In this document: positions 26,328-36,400 of the stretch, piece by piece
How the letters are laid out: each line of letters begins with the position of its first letter
Numbering within the stretch: the stretch's first letter is position 1
From: an uncultured Proteiniphilum sp.
GTDB lineage: Bacteria; Bacteroidota; Bacteroidia; Bacteroidales; Dysgonomonadaceae
Direction: 5' to 3'
Assembly (NCBI GenBank): GCA_927407015.1
Contig: CAKMJT010000021.1
Span: forward strand, 1-64,000
Length of the DNA: 64,000 nucleotides
Notes under the pieces: generated by a model
Told to the model about the DNA's origin: nothing
Seen by the model: the letters and a program-made list of their open reading frames with translations, nothing else
Databases searched by the model: none
Translations under genes and position numbers: made by a program

Positions 26328-29300
26328 TTATTTCGATTTATTGATTCTTTTCAGTTGAGCGTCGACATTAATTGTCTCTCCCTGCTTTGTGTTGTATGTT
26401 TTTTTGATGTTTCCAGCCCGGAGATACAATTTGCCTCCCAATTGGGAATGCACTTGTGCTTCGGTTACCGCACCCTCTGTCCAGGAGAGGTCCACAGTGA
26501 ATCCACCTCTGGCTTTCAACCCTTTTACCGATCCACTTTTCGCCATTGTCGAGGGGAGGGACGGGAGCAAGTGTATCTCAAAACTTCCGTTTTTCATTTT
26601 CAACTGGCTTTGAAGGAACATCTCGGCAATCGCTGCTGTGGCTCCGAAGTTCCCGTCGATCTGGAAGGGCGGATGGTCGTCGAACAGGTTGGGGAGTGTT
26701 TTCTCTGACAGCAGTACGGAGAGGAGTTTGAAGGCATGATCACCATCGTGAAGGCGGTTCCACATATTGATCTTCCAGGCCAATCCCCAACCTGTTCCAT
26801 CATCGCCACGGGCGACCAAGGTTTTGCGGGCAGCTTCAGCCAATTCGGGAGTTCCCACCTGTGTGATCTGGTTTCCAGGGTGTAAACCAAACAAGTGGGA
26901 AGTATGTCTGTGGTGCGGTTCTGCTTCCTCGTAATCTTCGGCCCATTCCAGGATGCGACCGGTCTTATCGCTGATACGGATGCCGGGAATCCTTTTCAGG
27001 GTTGTTTCGCACTCTTTTCTGAAATCGGCATCCACTTTCAAGATGGTAGCTGCCTCGATACAGTTTGTCAGCAGGTTGTGGATGATCTCCAGGTCCATGG
27101 TTGCTCCATAGGTGAACACCGAATGTTCGCCATTGGGCAGGATAAATGCATTTTCGGGAGAATAGGAAGGATTGGTTACCAGTTTCCCGGCGTACGCTGT
27201 GCCGGCCGGTGCCTCCACCAAGAAGTCCATGATAAAGCGAGCAGCTCCTTTCATGAGGGGCCAGGCACGTTGAGCGAGAAACTCCTTGTCACCAGTGAAG
27301 CAATAGTGTTCCCAGGGGTGTTGTGCCAACCATGCGGCTCCCATGGGCCATATTCCCTGTGGGCCATCGGCGGGAGCAGTAAATCCCCAGGCATCGGTCA
27401 GGTGATGCACCACCCATCCGCGTGCTCCGTAGATGACTTCGGCACTCCGCTCCCCTGGTGTGACCAGCATATCCATCAGATCGAACAGGGGCAGGTGCAT
27501 TTCCGGCAGGTTGGTGAGGTCGGACGGCCAGTAGTTCATCTGGAAATTGATGTTTGTATGAAAATCGGCGTTCCAGGGGGCATTCATCTGCCACGCCCAG
27601 AGTCCCTGCAGGTTGGCGGGCATCCCTCCGGGCCGGGAAGAGCCGATGAGCAGGTAACGACCGAACTGGAAATAGGTGGAGACCAGTCCCAGGTCGGGTT
27701 CTCCTTTTTGCCGTGCCCTCCTTAACCGCTCATTGGTGGGCAACGCATCTACCTCTTCCGATACCGACTCCAGATCAAGGTCCACCCGTCCAAAATAGTG
27801 CTGATGATCGGCGATGTGGGTCGATTTAATCTTGTCGTACGTTTGAGAAGTCGCTTTTGCGATTGTTTCGGCACATTTTTTCAAGGGGTCTCCCGATAAG
27901 TCGGTCATTCCTCTGGCGAGGTTGCCCATGCCGGGGTAATTGGTAGCTCCGGTAATATAGAGCGTGAGGGTATTGGCATCGTTCACCTTCAGCAGGTATC
28001 CTTGTTCTGCACTTTCTACCACAGCTACATCTCCTCCGTCGGTAATGGCCTTCACCTGAGCAGCAAAGCTTATTCCACGTTGGTTCCCATTTCTGTCCTT
28101 CCTTGCAATCTGTCCGCTGAGCAGCAGTCCGTCATTTTCCAGTTTCCCGGTTTTCGCGTCCTGTGCTCTTTTAAGGGCCATGGAAAGGTTGATGCTGCTC
28201 TTTTTGTCGGCTGTAATCTGCACGACAATCACGTTATCGGGTGCCGAGGCAAAATATTCGCGCTTGTAATTCACCCCGTTCGAACGATAGTGCACGGTTG
28301 AAACGGCCGTCGAGAGATCCAGGGTTCTCACGTAATCATGCGCATTCAGTTCGGGGGTATCAAACCACAGCTCTCCCAGGGACTGGTATGATTTAACGCC
28401 CTTCGGGTTGCCCATCATCGTGGTCTCGGCCAATTTGACGGCTTCGTTATTTTTATCGCCGAACAGCAGACGTTGTACTTCGGGCAAAGCCTCGCGTCCG
28501 GCCGGGTTGTTGGGATCGAGTGGGTAGCCGTCCCACAAGGTATTTTCATTCAATTGAATGCGTTCGTCCGCGACTCCTCCGAAAACCATGGCTCCCAAGC
28601 GACCGTTGCCTAAGGGAAGTGCTTCCTCCCAAACATTCGCCGACTTGCGGTACCACAGTACATTTTTGGTGTTGGCCGGTTTGTCCGCTTTGCCGGTAAA
28701 TTCGGCACGGTCGAACCACCTGGCGTTGATGGGTACGTTTCGCTCGCTGGCAGCCAAGCAGGAAGTCTGTACTACTTTTTGGATTGTCCCGTCGGGATTG
28801 TAATAGAGCTTATCGAAGCAGATGGATCGCAACCAATCGTTGGGTTCGCCATTCACTCTAGACAGCATGCTGTTATGATAGAAGGCATACCATTGCCCCT
28901 TGTACTCCACAATGGAACCATGGTTTGTATAACTGTCGGTAGGATCCATATAGACCCCCTGATGTTTCCAGGGACCCAGGGGATGATTGCTGGTGGCGTA
29001 GCGCATCCGGTTGTCACCTTTCACGCCCTCCTTGTCATTTCCTTCGTCATGATTGTCGGAATAGGAAAGATAGTATATACCATTTCTCTTGTGCACCCAT
29101 GTAGCTTCGTGAAAATCATACAGTCCTTCCATCTGCTGCAGTTCACCATCCAACTCTGTCATGTTGTCCTTCAGTTTGGCACCGAAGCATCTACCTCCAC
29201 CTCCATAGTAAAAGTAGGCCTGGCCATCGTCATCCACAAAAATATTGGGATCGATCTCACCATTCTCCGGAAGTCCTTTCAGCCAGCTATCCAGCACAAC

Positions 29301-29795
29301 AAAATCGGAAGCAGGTTTGTCACTCACTGCAATACCGATCTTCCAGTTCTTGCCCCAAGGATCTTTATCGGGATGGGGGAAGTAGAAATAATATTTCCCA
29401 TCTTTATAGACACAATCGGGAGCCCACATGAACTTTGCATTGTTGGAGAGTGGCTTTCCCCAGGGTACTTGGCTAGCTTGAAGGATTTCTCCGTGATCTT
29501 TCCAGTTCACCATGTCATCGGTTGAAAAAACATGATACTGATCCATCAGGTCGCACCCTCTGGGAGGAGCTATATCGTGTGAGGCATACACATACAGACG
29601 ACCATCTGCCCATACCCTTGCAGACGGATCGGCGGTGTACATATGCCGGATAAAAGGGCTTGGGTGTGGTCCGGCTGATTTACCTTGTGCTTTGGAAAGC
29701 ATCGGATACATCAAAAAGAGACCTGCAAGTAATGCACAGGTAAAATGAATTGTGCTTTTTCGCTTAAAAGAACATGAGTCTTTCATGATTGTCAT
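26328..29795 (-). CDS. GH43-GH95 fusion glycosidase
   Basis: An 1155-residue secreted two-enzyme protein. After a signal peptide (to about Ala36), residues 45-360 are a GH43 propeller: D56 in TADPSARVW, IDPNIFVDDDG, and HEATWV for the acid. From about 375 a complete GH95 enzyme follows, starting LWYRKSANVWEEALPLGNG. Its (alpha/alpha)6 active-site motifs NINFQMNYWPSDL, EEAEPHHRHTSHL and QIDGNFGATAAIAEM are intact. GH95 enzymes remove alpha-1,2-L-fucose or alpha-L-galactose. Both halves appear active. The GH43 half is very close to the stand-alone GH43 at 40982-41962. An alternative start lies 9 nt inside, at 29786. Confidence 0.93.
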   Translation of the reverse strand: MTIMKDSCSFKRKSTIHFTCALLAGLFLMYPMLSKAQGKSAGPHPSPFIRHMYTADPSARVWADGRLYVYASHDIAPPRGCDLMDQYHVFSTDDMVNWKDHGEILQASQVPWGKPLSNNAKFMWAPDCVYKDGKYYFYFPHPDKDPWGKNWKIGIAVSDKPASDFVVLDSWLKGLPENGEIDPNIFVDDDGQAYFYYGGGGRCFGAKLKDNMTELDGELQQMEGLYDFHEATWVHKRNGIYYLSYSDNHDEGNDKEGVKGDNRMRYATSNHPLGPWKHQGVYMDPTDSYTNHGSIVEYKGQWYAFYHNSMLSRVNGEPNDWLRSICFDKLYYNPDGTIQKVVQTSCLAASERNVPINARWFDRAEFTGKADKPANTKNVLWYRKSANVWEEALPLGNGRLGAMVFGGVADERIQLNENTLWDGYPLDPNNPAGREALPEVQRLLFGDKNNEAVKLAETTMMGNPKGVKSYQSLGELWFDTPELNAHDYVRTLDLSTAVSTVHYRSNGVNYKREYFASAPDNVIVVQITADKKSSINLSMALKRAQDAKTGKLENDGLLLSGQIARKDRNGNQRGISFAAQVKAITDGGDVAVVESAEQGYLLKVNDANTLTLYITGATNYPGMGNLARGMTDLSGDPLKKCAETIAKATSQTYDKIKSTHIADHQHYFGRVDLDLESVSEEVDALPTNERLRRARQKGEPDLGLVSTYFQFGRYLLIGSSRPGGMPANLQGLWAWQMNAPWNADFHTNINFQMNYWPSDLTNLPEMHLPLFDLMDMLVTPGERSAEVIYGARGWVVHHLTDAWGFTAPADGPQGIWPMGAAWLAQHPWEHYCFTGDKEFLAQRAWPLMKGAARFIMDFLVEAPAGTAYAGKLVTNPSYSPENAFILPNGEHSVFTYGATMDLEIIHNLLTNCIEAATILKVDADFRKECETTLKRIPGIRISDKTGRILEWAEDYEEAEPHHRHTSHLFGLHPGNQITQVGTPELAEAARKTLVARGDDGTGWGLAWKINMWNRLHDGDHAFKLLSVLLSEKTLPNLFDDHPPFQIDGNFGATAAIAEMFLQSQLKMKNGSFEIHLLPSLPSTMAKSGSVKGLKARGGFTVDLSWTEGAVTEAQVHSQLGGKLYLRAGNIKKTYNTKQGETINVDAQLKRINKSK

Positions 29796-29806
29796 TTATA
29801 TGTTTG

Positions 29807-31069
29807 TTAATGATTATTCCACAATTCCTTGATAGTTTCTTCCACATTCAACCCATCCGGATTATCTGCAGATTTGTTATTTGCGCGGTATTTCCCGCGT
29901 CCTTTTCCTTCGCAAAGGCTGACCAAACGACTTACGGGCATTTGTAAGTAACCATTTGGATCATTATCTTTGACCCAATTATATGCATACCTCAACCAAG
30001 CTTGCCGGTATGCTTCATCTTGCAGGTAGAACCAGGTAATTTCGTCGTAGCCCCAAACGAAATGACTTTCGATGGTTGACTCTCCCGGTGTGCGGCTACA
30101 ACCAAAGTTATCGAATTCAACCAGATAGGGCAGTGACTGGCAATTCCAACCACTTGGTGTTTTTCCGCCTTTGCTTTTGAGATACAAGCCATCCAAATAA
30201 CCCACCTCCAACAAGGCCTGCAGAGGTTTGTCTGGTATTTCTTTTATCCGCAATGGAAAAGAATTGAAATCCAACAAACTCACTCCATCAACGACCATTC
30301 CTCCAAATGGGACATGGGCATCCAGCAATACCCATCCTCGACGAGTGGCTGTTTTCGCAAAACTCCGCAGTTTATTTATGAACGAATGCCAATGCTGCAA
30401 CTTGGGATCAGCCATACCTATCAGGGCAGTTTGTCCGAGGTGAAGCGCTTCGCATCCGATATCAAAATAGGTACCTGCTAGAAAAATAAACCACAACTGG
30501 GTTTCCTGTCGCGAGATGTCGGGCACACTGGAACCTTCATGCCAATGGTTCACCAACTTTCCATCGGGATTCAGCATCAGGTCATACCTGAAATGTCGGT
30601 TTTCGGCGGGCATTCCCATATTCTCGAATGCCCAGGAAGGAATCGGAATATTTTCCACATTCCGTGTAACTATTTCAAAAAGACAAGCCTGTAAAATAAC
30701 ATCCGAGTCAAATGAGTGTACTTCTTCGGCGAGCTTTCTGGCTCCCTCCAGATATTCGGGAGCGATCAGGACCTCTTCCCTTCCCCACCGGTAAATGGCT
30801 CTACCTATAAATTTTGTACCCGTATTTTTTATTAGTCTGACATCGTCTTCTTTGTAAAGATAGGGGCCATCATTCGTGTAAGGGTTAACTTCCAGGAATT
30901 CGGTCATGGTAACCGATCTTTTCAGGTAGTTTTCCAGTACCGTTCGTGCGATACCCGATGCGTCGAAATGGTAAGAATGGGGGTTGGCAAAACACACTGC
31001 GGACAATATGCATAACCATATTACCAAACTTAATCTCATCGTAAATGCATAAAATCTCAATTTCTCCAT
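29807..31069 (-). CDS. Secreted protein of unknown function
   Basis: I do not recognise this protein. It would be 420 residues from the ATG at 31069. An upstream TTG at 31129 overlaps the GH92 stop but adds a charged stretch before the signal peptide, so I reject it. After a hydrophobic signal (LVIWLCILSAVCFA) the mature part has many aromatic residues, with segments such as VNPYTNDGPYLYKEDD, KFIGRAIYRWG, LQACLFEIV and FVWGYDEITWFYLQD, consistent with a TIM-barrel or other sugar-binding fold. It ends with a short basic stretch and no second domain is evident. It lies 56 bp after a GH92 gene and 11 bp before the GH43-GH95 fusion, so it is surely part of the PUL. Confidence 0.85.
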   Translation of the reverse strand: MEKLRFYAFTMRLSLVIWLCILSAVCFANPHSYHFDASGIARTVLENYLKRSVTMTEFLEVNPYTNDGPYLYKEDDVRLIKNTGTKFIGRAIYRWGREEVLIAPEYLEGARKLAEEVHSFDSDVILQACLFEIVTRNVENIPIPSWAFENMGMPAENRHFRYDLMLNPDGKLVNHWHEGSSVPDISRQETQLWFIFLAGTYFDIGCEALHLGQTALIGMADPKLQHWHSFINKLRSFAKTATRRGWVLLDAHVPFGGMVVDGVSLLDFNSFPLRIKEIPDKPLQALLEVGYLDGLYLKSKGGKTPSGWNCQSLPYLVEFDNFGCSRTPGESTIESHFVWGYDEITWFYLQDEAYRQAWLRYAYNWVKDNDPNGYLQMPVSRLVSLCEGKGRGKYRANNKSADNPDGLNVEETIKELWNNH

Positions 31070-31125
31070 CGTGTGATACTTTTTTGAGTAGCCCCATCGG
31101 CGTCCATGATCAAACTTCTGAATTA

Positions 31126-33351
31126 TCAACTACCAAAATCATAATTTGGTTTATTGCCCATTTTAATTTTCAGGATACCACCCTGCATGATCTCTTCATG
31201 AGAAATAAAACTGGAATCGCGTTTCTTTCCGTTTAGTTCAACACTTTGAATATAGATATTTTCAGTCGAATTACCAATGGCATCCACAGTCAAGCTTTTT
31301 CCGTTTTCAAGGTTGACTGTTGCCTTGTCGAATAAAGGACTCCCAAGTACATATTCTCCGGAAGCAGTAAAGACAGGATAAAAACCTAGAGATGAAAGGA
31401 TATACCACGCCGACATTTGGCCACAATCTTCATTTCCGATGAGTCCATCGGGTTGATCGTGATAAAACTCGCTCATGATATAGCGAGTAAGACGGGCTGT
31501 TTTCCATTGTTGTCCGACATAAGCATAAAGATAAGTAATGTGATGGCTGGGTTCGTTTCCATGGGCATACTGGCCGATACTGCCCGTTAAATCCACCAAT
31601 ACATCGGAATCGTTATCTACGGTGAGCGCAAAGAATTGATCGAGCCGGTCTATAAAAGCTTTCTCTCCTCCCAACAGTTCTGTCAAACCTTCTACGTCAT
31701 GCGGTACAAGCCACAAGTACTGCCACGGGTTTCCTTCGGCATAATCAGTCGCCCAGGGTCTTTTTGACTTAATGGGGTGAAAAATGGGATTCCAGCTACC
31801 ATCTGCCATCTTCCCACGGAAAAAGCCCACTTCCGGATCAAAATAAAGCTTGTAGTTTTCCGACCTCTTCTGGAAATAGACAGCATCTTCTGTTTTTCCC
31901 ATTTTCTTTGCCATCCGGGCAATACTTCCAGTACCGATTGCGTATTCAAGAGCAGTAGATACAGGACTTCCTCTCATGACATCGGAAGGAATTGCTTTCA
32001 GGTCACGGTCGTAATTCAAACCACGTATATCGCTCATTGCAGAAGCTTTGAGTGCCGTAAACGCCCGTTCGGGATCGAATCCTTTGATACCTTTCATATA
32101 TGCTTCGGCAATAATTTCAAAGCTGCTGATTCCCACCATTGTCCCGGTTTCATATCCTCTTAGGTGCCAAATAGGCAGCATGCCTGTCTGATCGAATATG
32201 TCCAGCATACTGTTTACAAAATCGGCGGTCCTTTTCTGATCGATCAGTGTATACAAAGGATGTGCGGCCCGATAGGTATCCCACAAAGAAAAGATGGTAT
32301 AATTATCGTATCCCGGGTTCTTATGGGTTTTCCAATCTGCTCCCCGATATGCTCCATTGTAGTCGTTAAACAAGGAAGGATGCATCATGGAGTGATACAG
32401 AGCTGTATAAAAAATTCGCTTGTCAGCTTCATTTTTTGTTTCCACCACAATCTTCGACAGTTCTTTTTCCCATTTCTCGTCGGCTTGTCGGGTTATTTCT
32501 TCAAAATTCCATTCTGGAATTTCCGATTGGATATTCTTGAGTGCATTATCCGAACTCACAGGCGAGATTCCGACCTTCAGCAACAGGGTTCCCGGTGATT
32601 TTTCAAAACTGATCAATCCGTTCGACGATTTCCCTTTTGCTTTTTTGCCTTTGAGCGGCGTTGTGTCTTCGTAAACAGAAAAATGATTGATCGGGACAGA
32701 CGATTTTATCGCAAAGAACAGTTGTTGTTTTTTTGCCCAACCTTCCGATGAGCGGTACCCTTTGATGGTATATTTATCGGTTAATTCGATATAGGTATCG
32801 ACCGATTTATCGTTGATTCCGTCTTTGAGATCCACGATCACACGTGCATTTTCTCCTTCGGGAAAGGTGTATTTATGGAACCCGACACGTTCTGTGGCAG
32901 TCAGCTCAACATCAATATTATAATCTTCAAGTTTTACACGGTAATACCCTGGTTGTACTGCTTCATTCTTATGAGAAAACTTGGAAGCATACCCGCTGTA
33001 TCGTTCGGTTTCCTTTCCTTTATCCAATTTAATCTCTCCCACATAAGGCATGAGGAGCACATCGCCCAGATCACCGATTCCTGTACCGCTCAGATGCAGT
33101 TGTGGAAACCCGATGATCACACTATCCTGGTAGTTATAGCCGGAACACCAATCCCAGCCTTTGTAAAAATTGGAAGGACCAACCTGGACAGCACCGTAAG
33201 GAACACTTGCTCCAACAAACACATGTCCATGTCCTCCGGAGCCGATGTATGGATCAACATAACGGGTATAGTCAGGTTGACTTGCCTGTATGGGGTACAG
33301 AAAATTGAATGTTATCAGTACATTCAACAGTATCATTTTTTTTGCATTCAT
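31126..33351 (-). CDS. GH92 exo-alpha-mannosidase, secreted
   Basis: A 741-residue GH92 enzyme. The ATG at 33351 (MNAKKMILLN) starts a normal signal peptide; an in-frame start at 33381 gives an unlikely charged leader. Family motifs are canonical: RYVDPYIGSGGHGHVFVGAS, LWDTYRAAHPLYTL, and IGNEDCGQMSAWYILSSLGF with catalytic acid E641. Alpha-1,2- or alpha-1,3-mannosidase activity is usual for the family. It is 134 bp downstream of the GH2/beta-helix fusion gene and closely followed by the unknown secreted protein. Confidence 0.94.
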   Translation of the reverse strand: MNAKKMILLNVLITFNFLYPIQASQPDYTRYVDPYIGSGGHGHVFVGASVPYGAVQVGPSNFYKGWDWCSGYNYQDSVIIGFPQLHLSGTGIGDLGDVLLMPYVGEIKLDKGKETERYSGYASKFSHKNEAVQPGYYRVKLEDYNIDVELTATERVGFHKYTFPEGENARVIVDLKDGINDKSVDTYIELTDKYTIKGYRSSEGWAKKQQLFFAIKSSVPINHFSVYEDTTPLKGKKAKGKSSNGLISFEKSPGTLLLKVGISPVSSDNALKNIQSEIPEWNFEEITRQADEKWEKELSKIVVETKNEADKRIFYTALYHSMMHPSLFNDYNGAYRGADWKTHKNPGYDNYTIFSLWDTYRAAHPLYTLIDQKRTADFVNSMLDIFDQTGMLPIWHLRGYETGTMVGISSFEIIAEAYMKGIKGFDPERAFTALKASAMSDIRGLNYDRDLKAIPSDVMRGSPVSTALEYAIGTGSIARMAKKMGKTEDAVYFQKRSENYKLYFDPEVGFFRGKMADGSWNPIFHPIKSKRPWATDYAEGNPWQYLWLVPHDVEGLTELLGGEKAFIDRLDQFFALTVDNDSDVLVDLTGSIGQYAHGNEPSHHITYLYAYVGQQWKTARLTRYIMSEFYHDQPDGLIGNEDCGQMSAWYILSSLGFYPVFTASGEYVLGSPLFDKATVNLENGKSLTVDAIGNSTENIYIQSVELNGKKRDSSFISHEEIMQGGILKIKMGNKPNYDFGS

Positions 33352-33485
33352 AGCATGATCACGAGTTTCTTTATTATACAAATAAATACGGATGCACTTA
33401 ATAGAGCGATTAAAAATCCGGTTAATAGGAAAATAAATGAAGCTTTTGTCATATATAACGGATTAGTTTGGTATAACTCCCAAAG

Positions 33486-36400
33486 TTACCTTGTGGAGCA
33501 TGCCTTATCTTTCGTAAAATTAAATTCCTCGGTCATCACTCCAAAGTTGTCGTCTCCCACATTTTCAAATAACATGTTACAGTACGATGCTTCACCTACA
33601 GCATTGTTGAAAGAGATGCCATACCTTCCGGTACCTTTGATGTAAATATTTTTAAATCGAATATTTTTCATCATTTTATCCTTTCCTGAATCAAGATAGA
33701 TTGCATCGGATCTTGAATGATAAATATCAATATTTGAAAATTGTACATTCAACAAATCATAATGACCATAACTGGTAAGATGTATGGCCCCTGCTGTTTT
33801 TCCGCTGATAATATCACCTTTGTAACCCAGGGGGCCATCTTGTGCTCCACAATTGTAGATAGAGATGTTCTCGTAAAGATGTGTGTCTTCCTCACTGAAA
33901 GGCTGACCAGGGAAGTCCGTTGTTGCTCGCAGAGCTGCTTCCATACCATCTGTGATGAGTAGATTTAATGCTTTGTGTCCTTTGCCGCCAAAAAAGCCGA
34001 CGCTAGAAGCTCTCCAATTGTTCTCTGCTGTGCAGAAGCGGTAGGTAATATTCTCGCACATAATTTTACCACTTGACCATGATGCCATATCGTCGTCGCC
34101 ATTGTTGCGGAAACTACAAAATTCAACGACTGAATTTTTACTACCAGTTGCTAAATTGATTCCATCGGCATACTGATTTCGAAAGCGACAATGTTGTACA
34201 GTGAGGTGATTGGTATCAGTGATCCATCCTCCACATTCAAAATGCTCTATCCACACGTTTCTGATGGTAGAATTGGAGCCAAACGACCCCATAAGTCCTT
34301 TTCCAACCCCTCCATTCTGTCCATCAGGCATGACAAAATAGCGCCGGTCGTTGGCCGTGGTTATGTACAATCCATCCAGCAGGATGTTATCCTGATTCGT
34401 TTGAATACCTCTTTTTGCATAGGTCAGCACATTATCTGCAGGAGAAGCAAAATAGATTTCGGTATGCCACATACCGGCACCGAAAATTCTGGTGTTGGGT
34501 TTATGAATGAAAATTCTCTCAAAAACTTCGTACTTCCCGGCAGGTATATAAATAGTTTTTCCTTCGTTGTTGGCAATAAACTGATCCAAGGGACCGTCCG
34601 ACAAGTGGTAACTCACTTTATTCTGATCGGGAATCGATTCGTATGTAACTGGCAAGGGAACAGCTTCGAGCTCAACGAAATCGATTGTGTAGGGAATTTT
34701 ATTATTGTCAACCTTGACCAATTTAAAGGTGGCTCCTTTGGGTATTTTCTTGTCTAGCTTAATCCGCAAATCGTCGAACCGCATGCGGGCAAATTTGTTC
34801 ACTGCGGGGAGGTTATCGGGATAGGTTTGACCTGTCTTTAAAGCATGTTGCCAAGCCCAATAGGAATCGAGGGTGATGTTTGCAACAAACTTGTCATCGA
34901 CGTACAGGGCAATTTCTCCTTTAGTCCCTTCTCCATGCGCGCCATCGGGAATAGAAAAGCGAATGACGAGTCCATCAGCAGCCTCTTCGTTCTTCCACTG
35001 AATATAAGAGCCTTTCTCTATCAGCTGGGTTGCCGTGGAATTCGAGGCTTCGCTCTGTAATTCAGATTGATCGGAAGTGGGTGATAGGAATAATCCGGTT
35101 GTGAAACATTTTTCTGATTCTGCTTCGTAACGCTTGTAGGATCTGTTATAATATCCCCGTTTTTGTGTGTCTTCGGGGAAAGATACACTTTGCGACAACG
35201 AACCGTTGACAGGTCCATCCATTAACAGATCATGTTCCTTTTTACTTTCCTCTTTCATCCATTCTGATACCGTATTTAATTTAACCCCCATCACCGGAAA
35301 TAACTTTCTCCAGAAAGCAAATGTTTCCTTCGTGCTGAGGGTATAATCCAGTGCCGATACGATAATTGATGCATTGCCGTCATTCAGGGATACCAAGGCT
35401 GCTCCTTCGGGCTTCTGCAGTTGCTCGTAGAGAACAACCTGTGCACATTTTCTATTTTCAGGGTTGTCATTGAACAGGGACCAGTCTGTTCTTGAGGCGG
35501 TCAGAATGACTTCTCCTTTTGTGGTAAGATCTCCCGCGAGACCACATTTCAAAATTTGTTTATCCCCTTTTATCTCACTGAAATAGAGAGCAGGCAGATC
35601 GAAATGTTGGCCCCATGCACTTTGTTTGTTGCTTTCCAACGCGGTAGCTTCTCTCTTGGTGAGTTCCATGCGTTCGGGCAACAGCCTCCCGATTGCCGGG
35701 CTGATATCCTGGTTGCGAAGCATCAACAGGATGGCTCCACCTTCTCTTTTTACCTCCTCTATCAGCTTCTCCTGCCCTCCCTGGTAGGTATGTGCGTCCA
35801 CAATAAGCAGACGGGACGGTTTTCCCGAAAAGTTGACTCCTATTTTCTCCAATTGACGGTGTAACAATCCGTTTTCATCGCCTAAAAAAAGAGAACTCCT
35901 ATATTTATCCGCATGAACTGCGGGCTTTTCGGTGTATTTATATTCGGTATAGCTGTCCCAGGGCGATGGTTCTCCGGCTATTGCGGCTTTCAGTGCTTCG
36001 AACATCGGCAACGGCTTGTAGAGGGGCTTTCCCGGATCGATCCCCGGGTTGAAGGTGGTTACATAGGGAGGAATTCTTTCAAACTGATAACCCGGCTTCC
36101 CTTCCTTATACATTTTACCTGCGAAGATGCCATCACGCATATCCGGCAAGCGGGAGTAATCGTAGTAACCGAGACCCAGATGCTCAATCCCAAACCAGCA
36201 GACTTCGGAAGGTGAGAAATAAGCCAGGCAGGGACGCGCCATTTTGGTGACATTCTGGTATAAATCGACAGCCAAGGCTTCGCTTCGTCCATGGTACGAT
36301 GCATAAGCCTTGTCACCTGCAAAAGAATACAACTGTGTGGGCTTACCGTAATAAGTAGCACCCGATTCGCCCACGATCAGGGGCTTATTCAGACCTTCCG

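Noticed and set aside
26895-27725. Long plus-strand open frame of 276 codons
   Set aside because: It is antisense to the GH95 domain and its sequence has no domain features.
31070-31129. TTG start for the unknown secreted protein
   Set aside because: It adds a charged stretch in front of a good signal peptide; the ATG at 31069 gives a normal exported protein.
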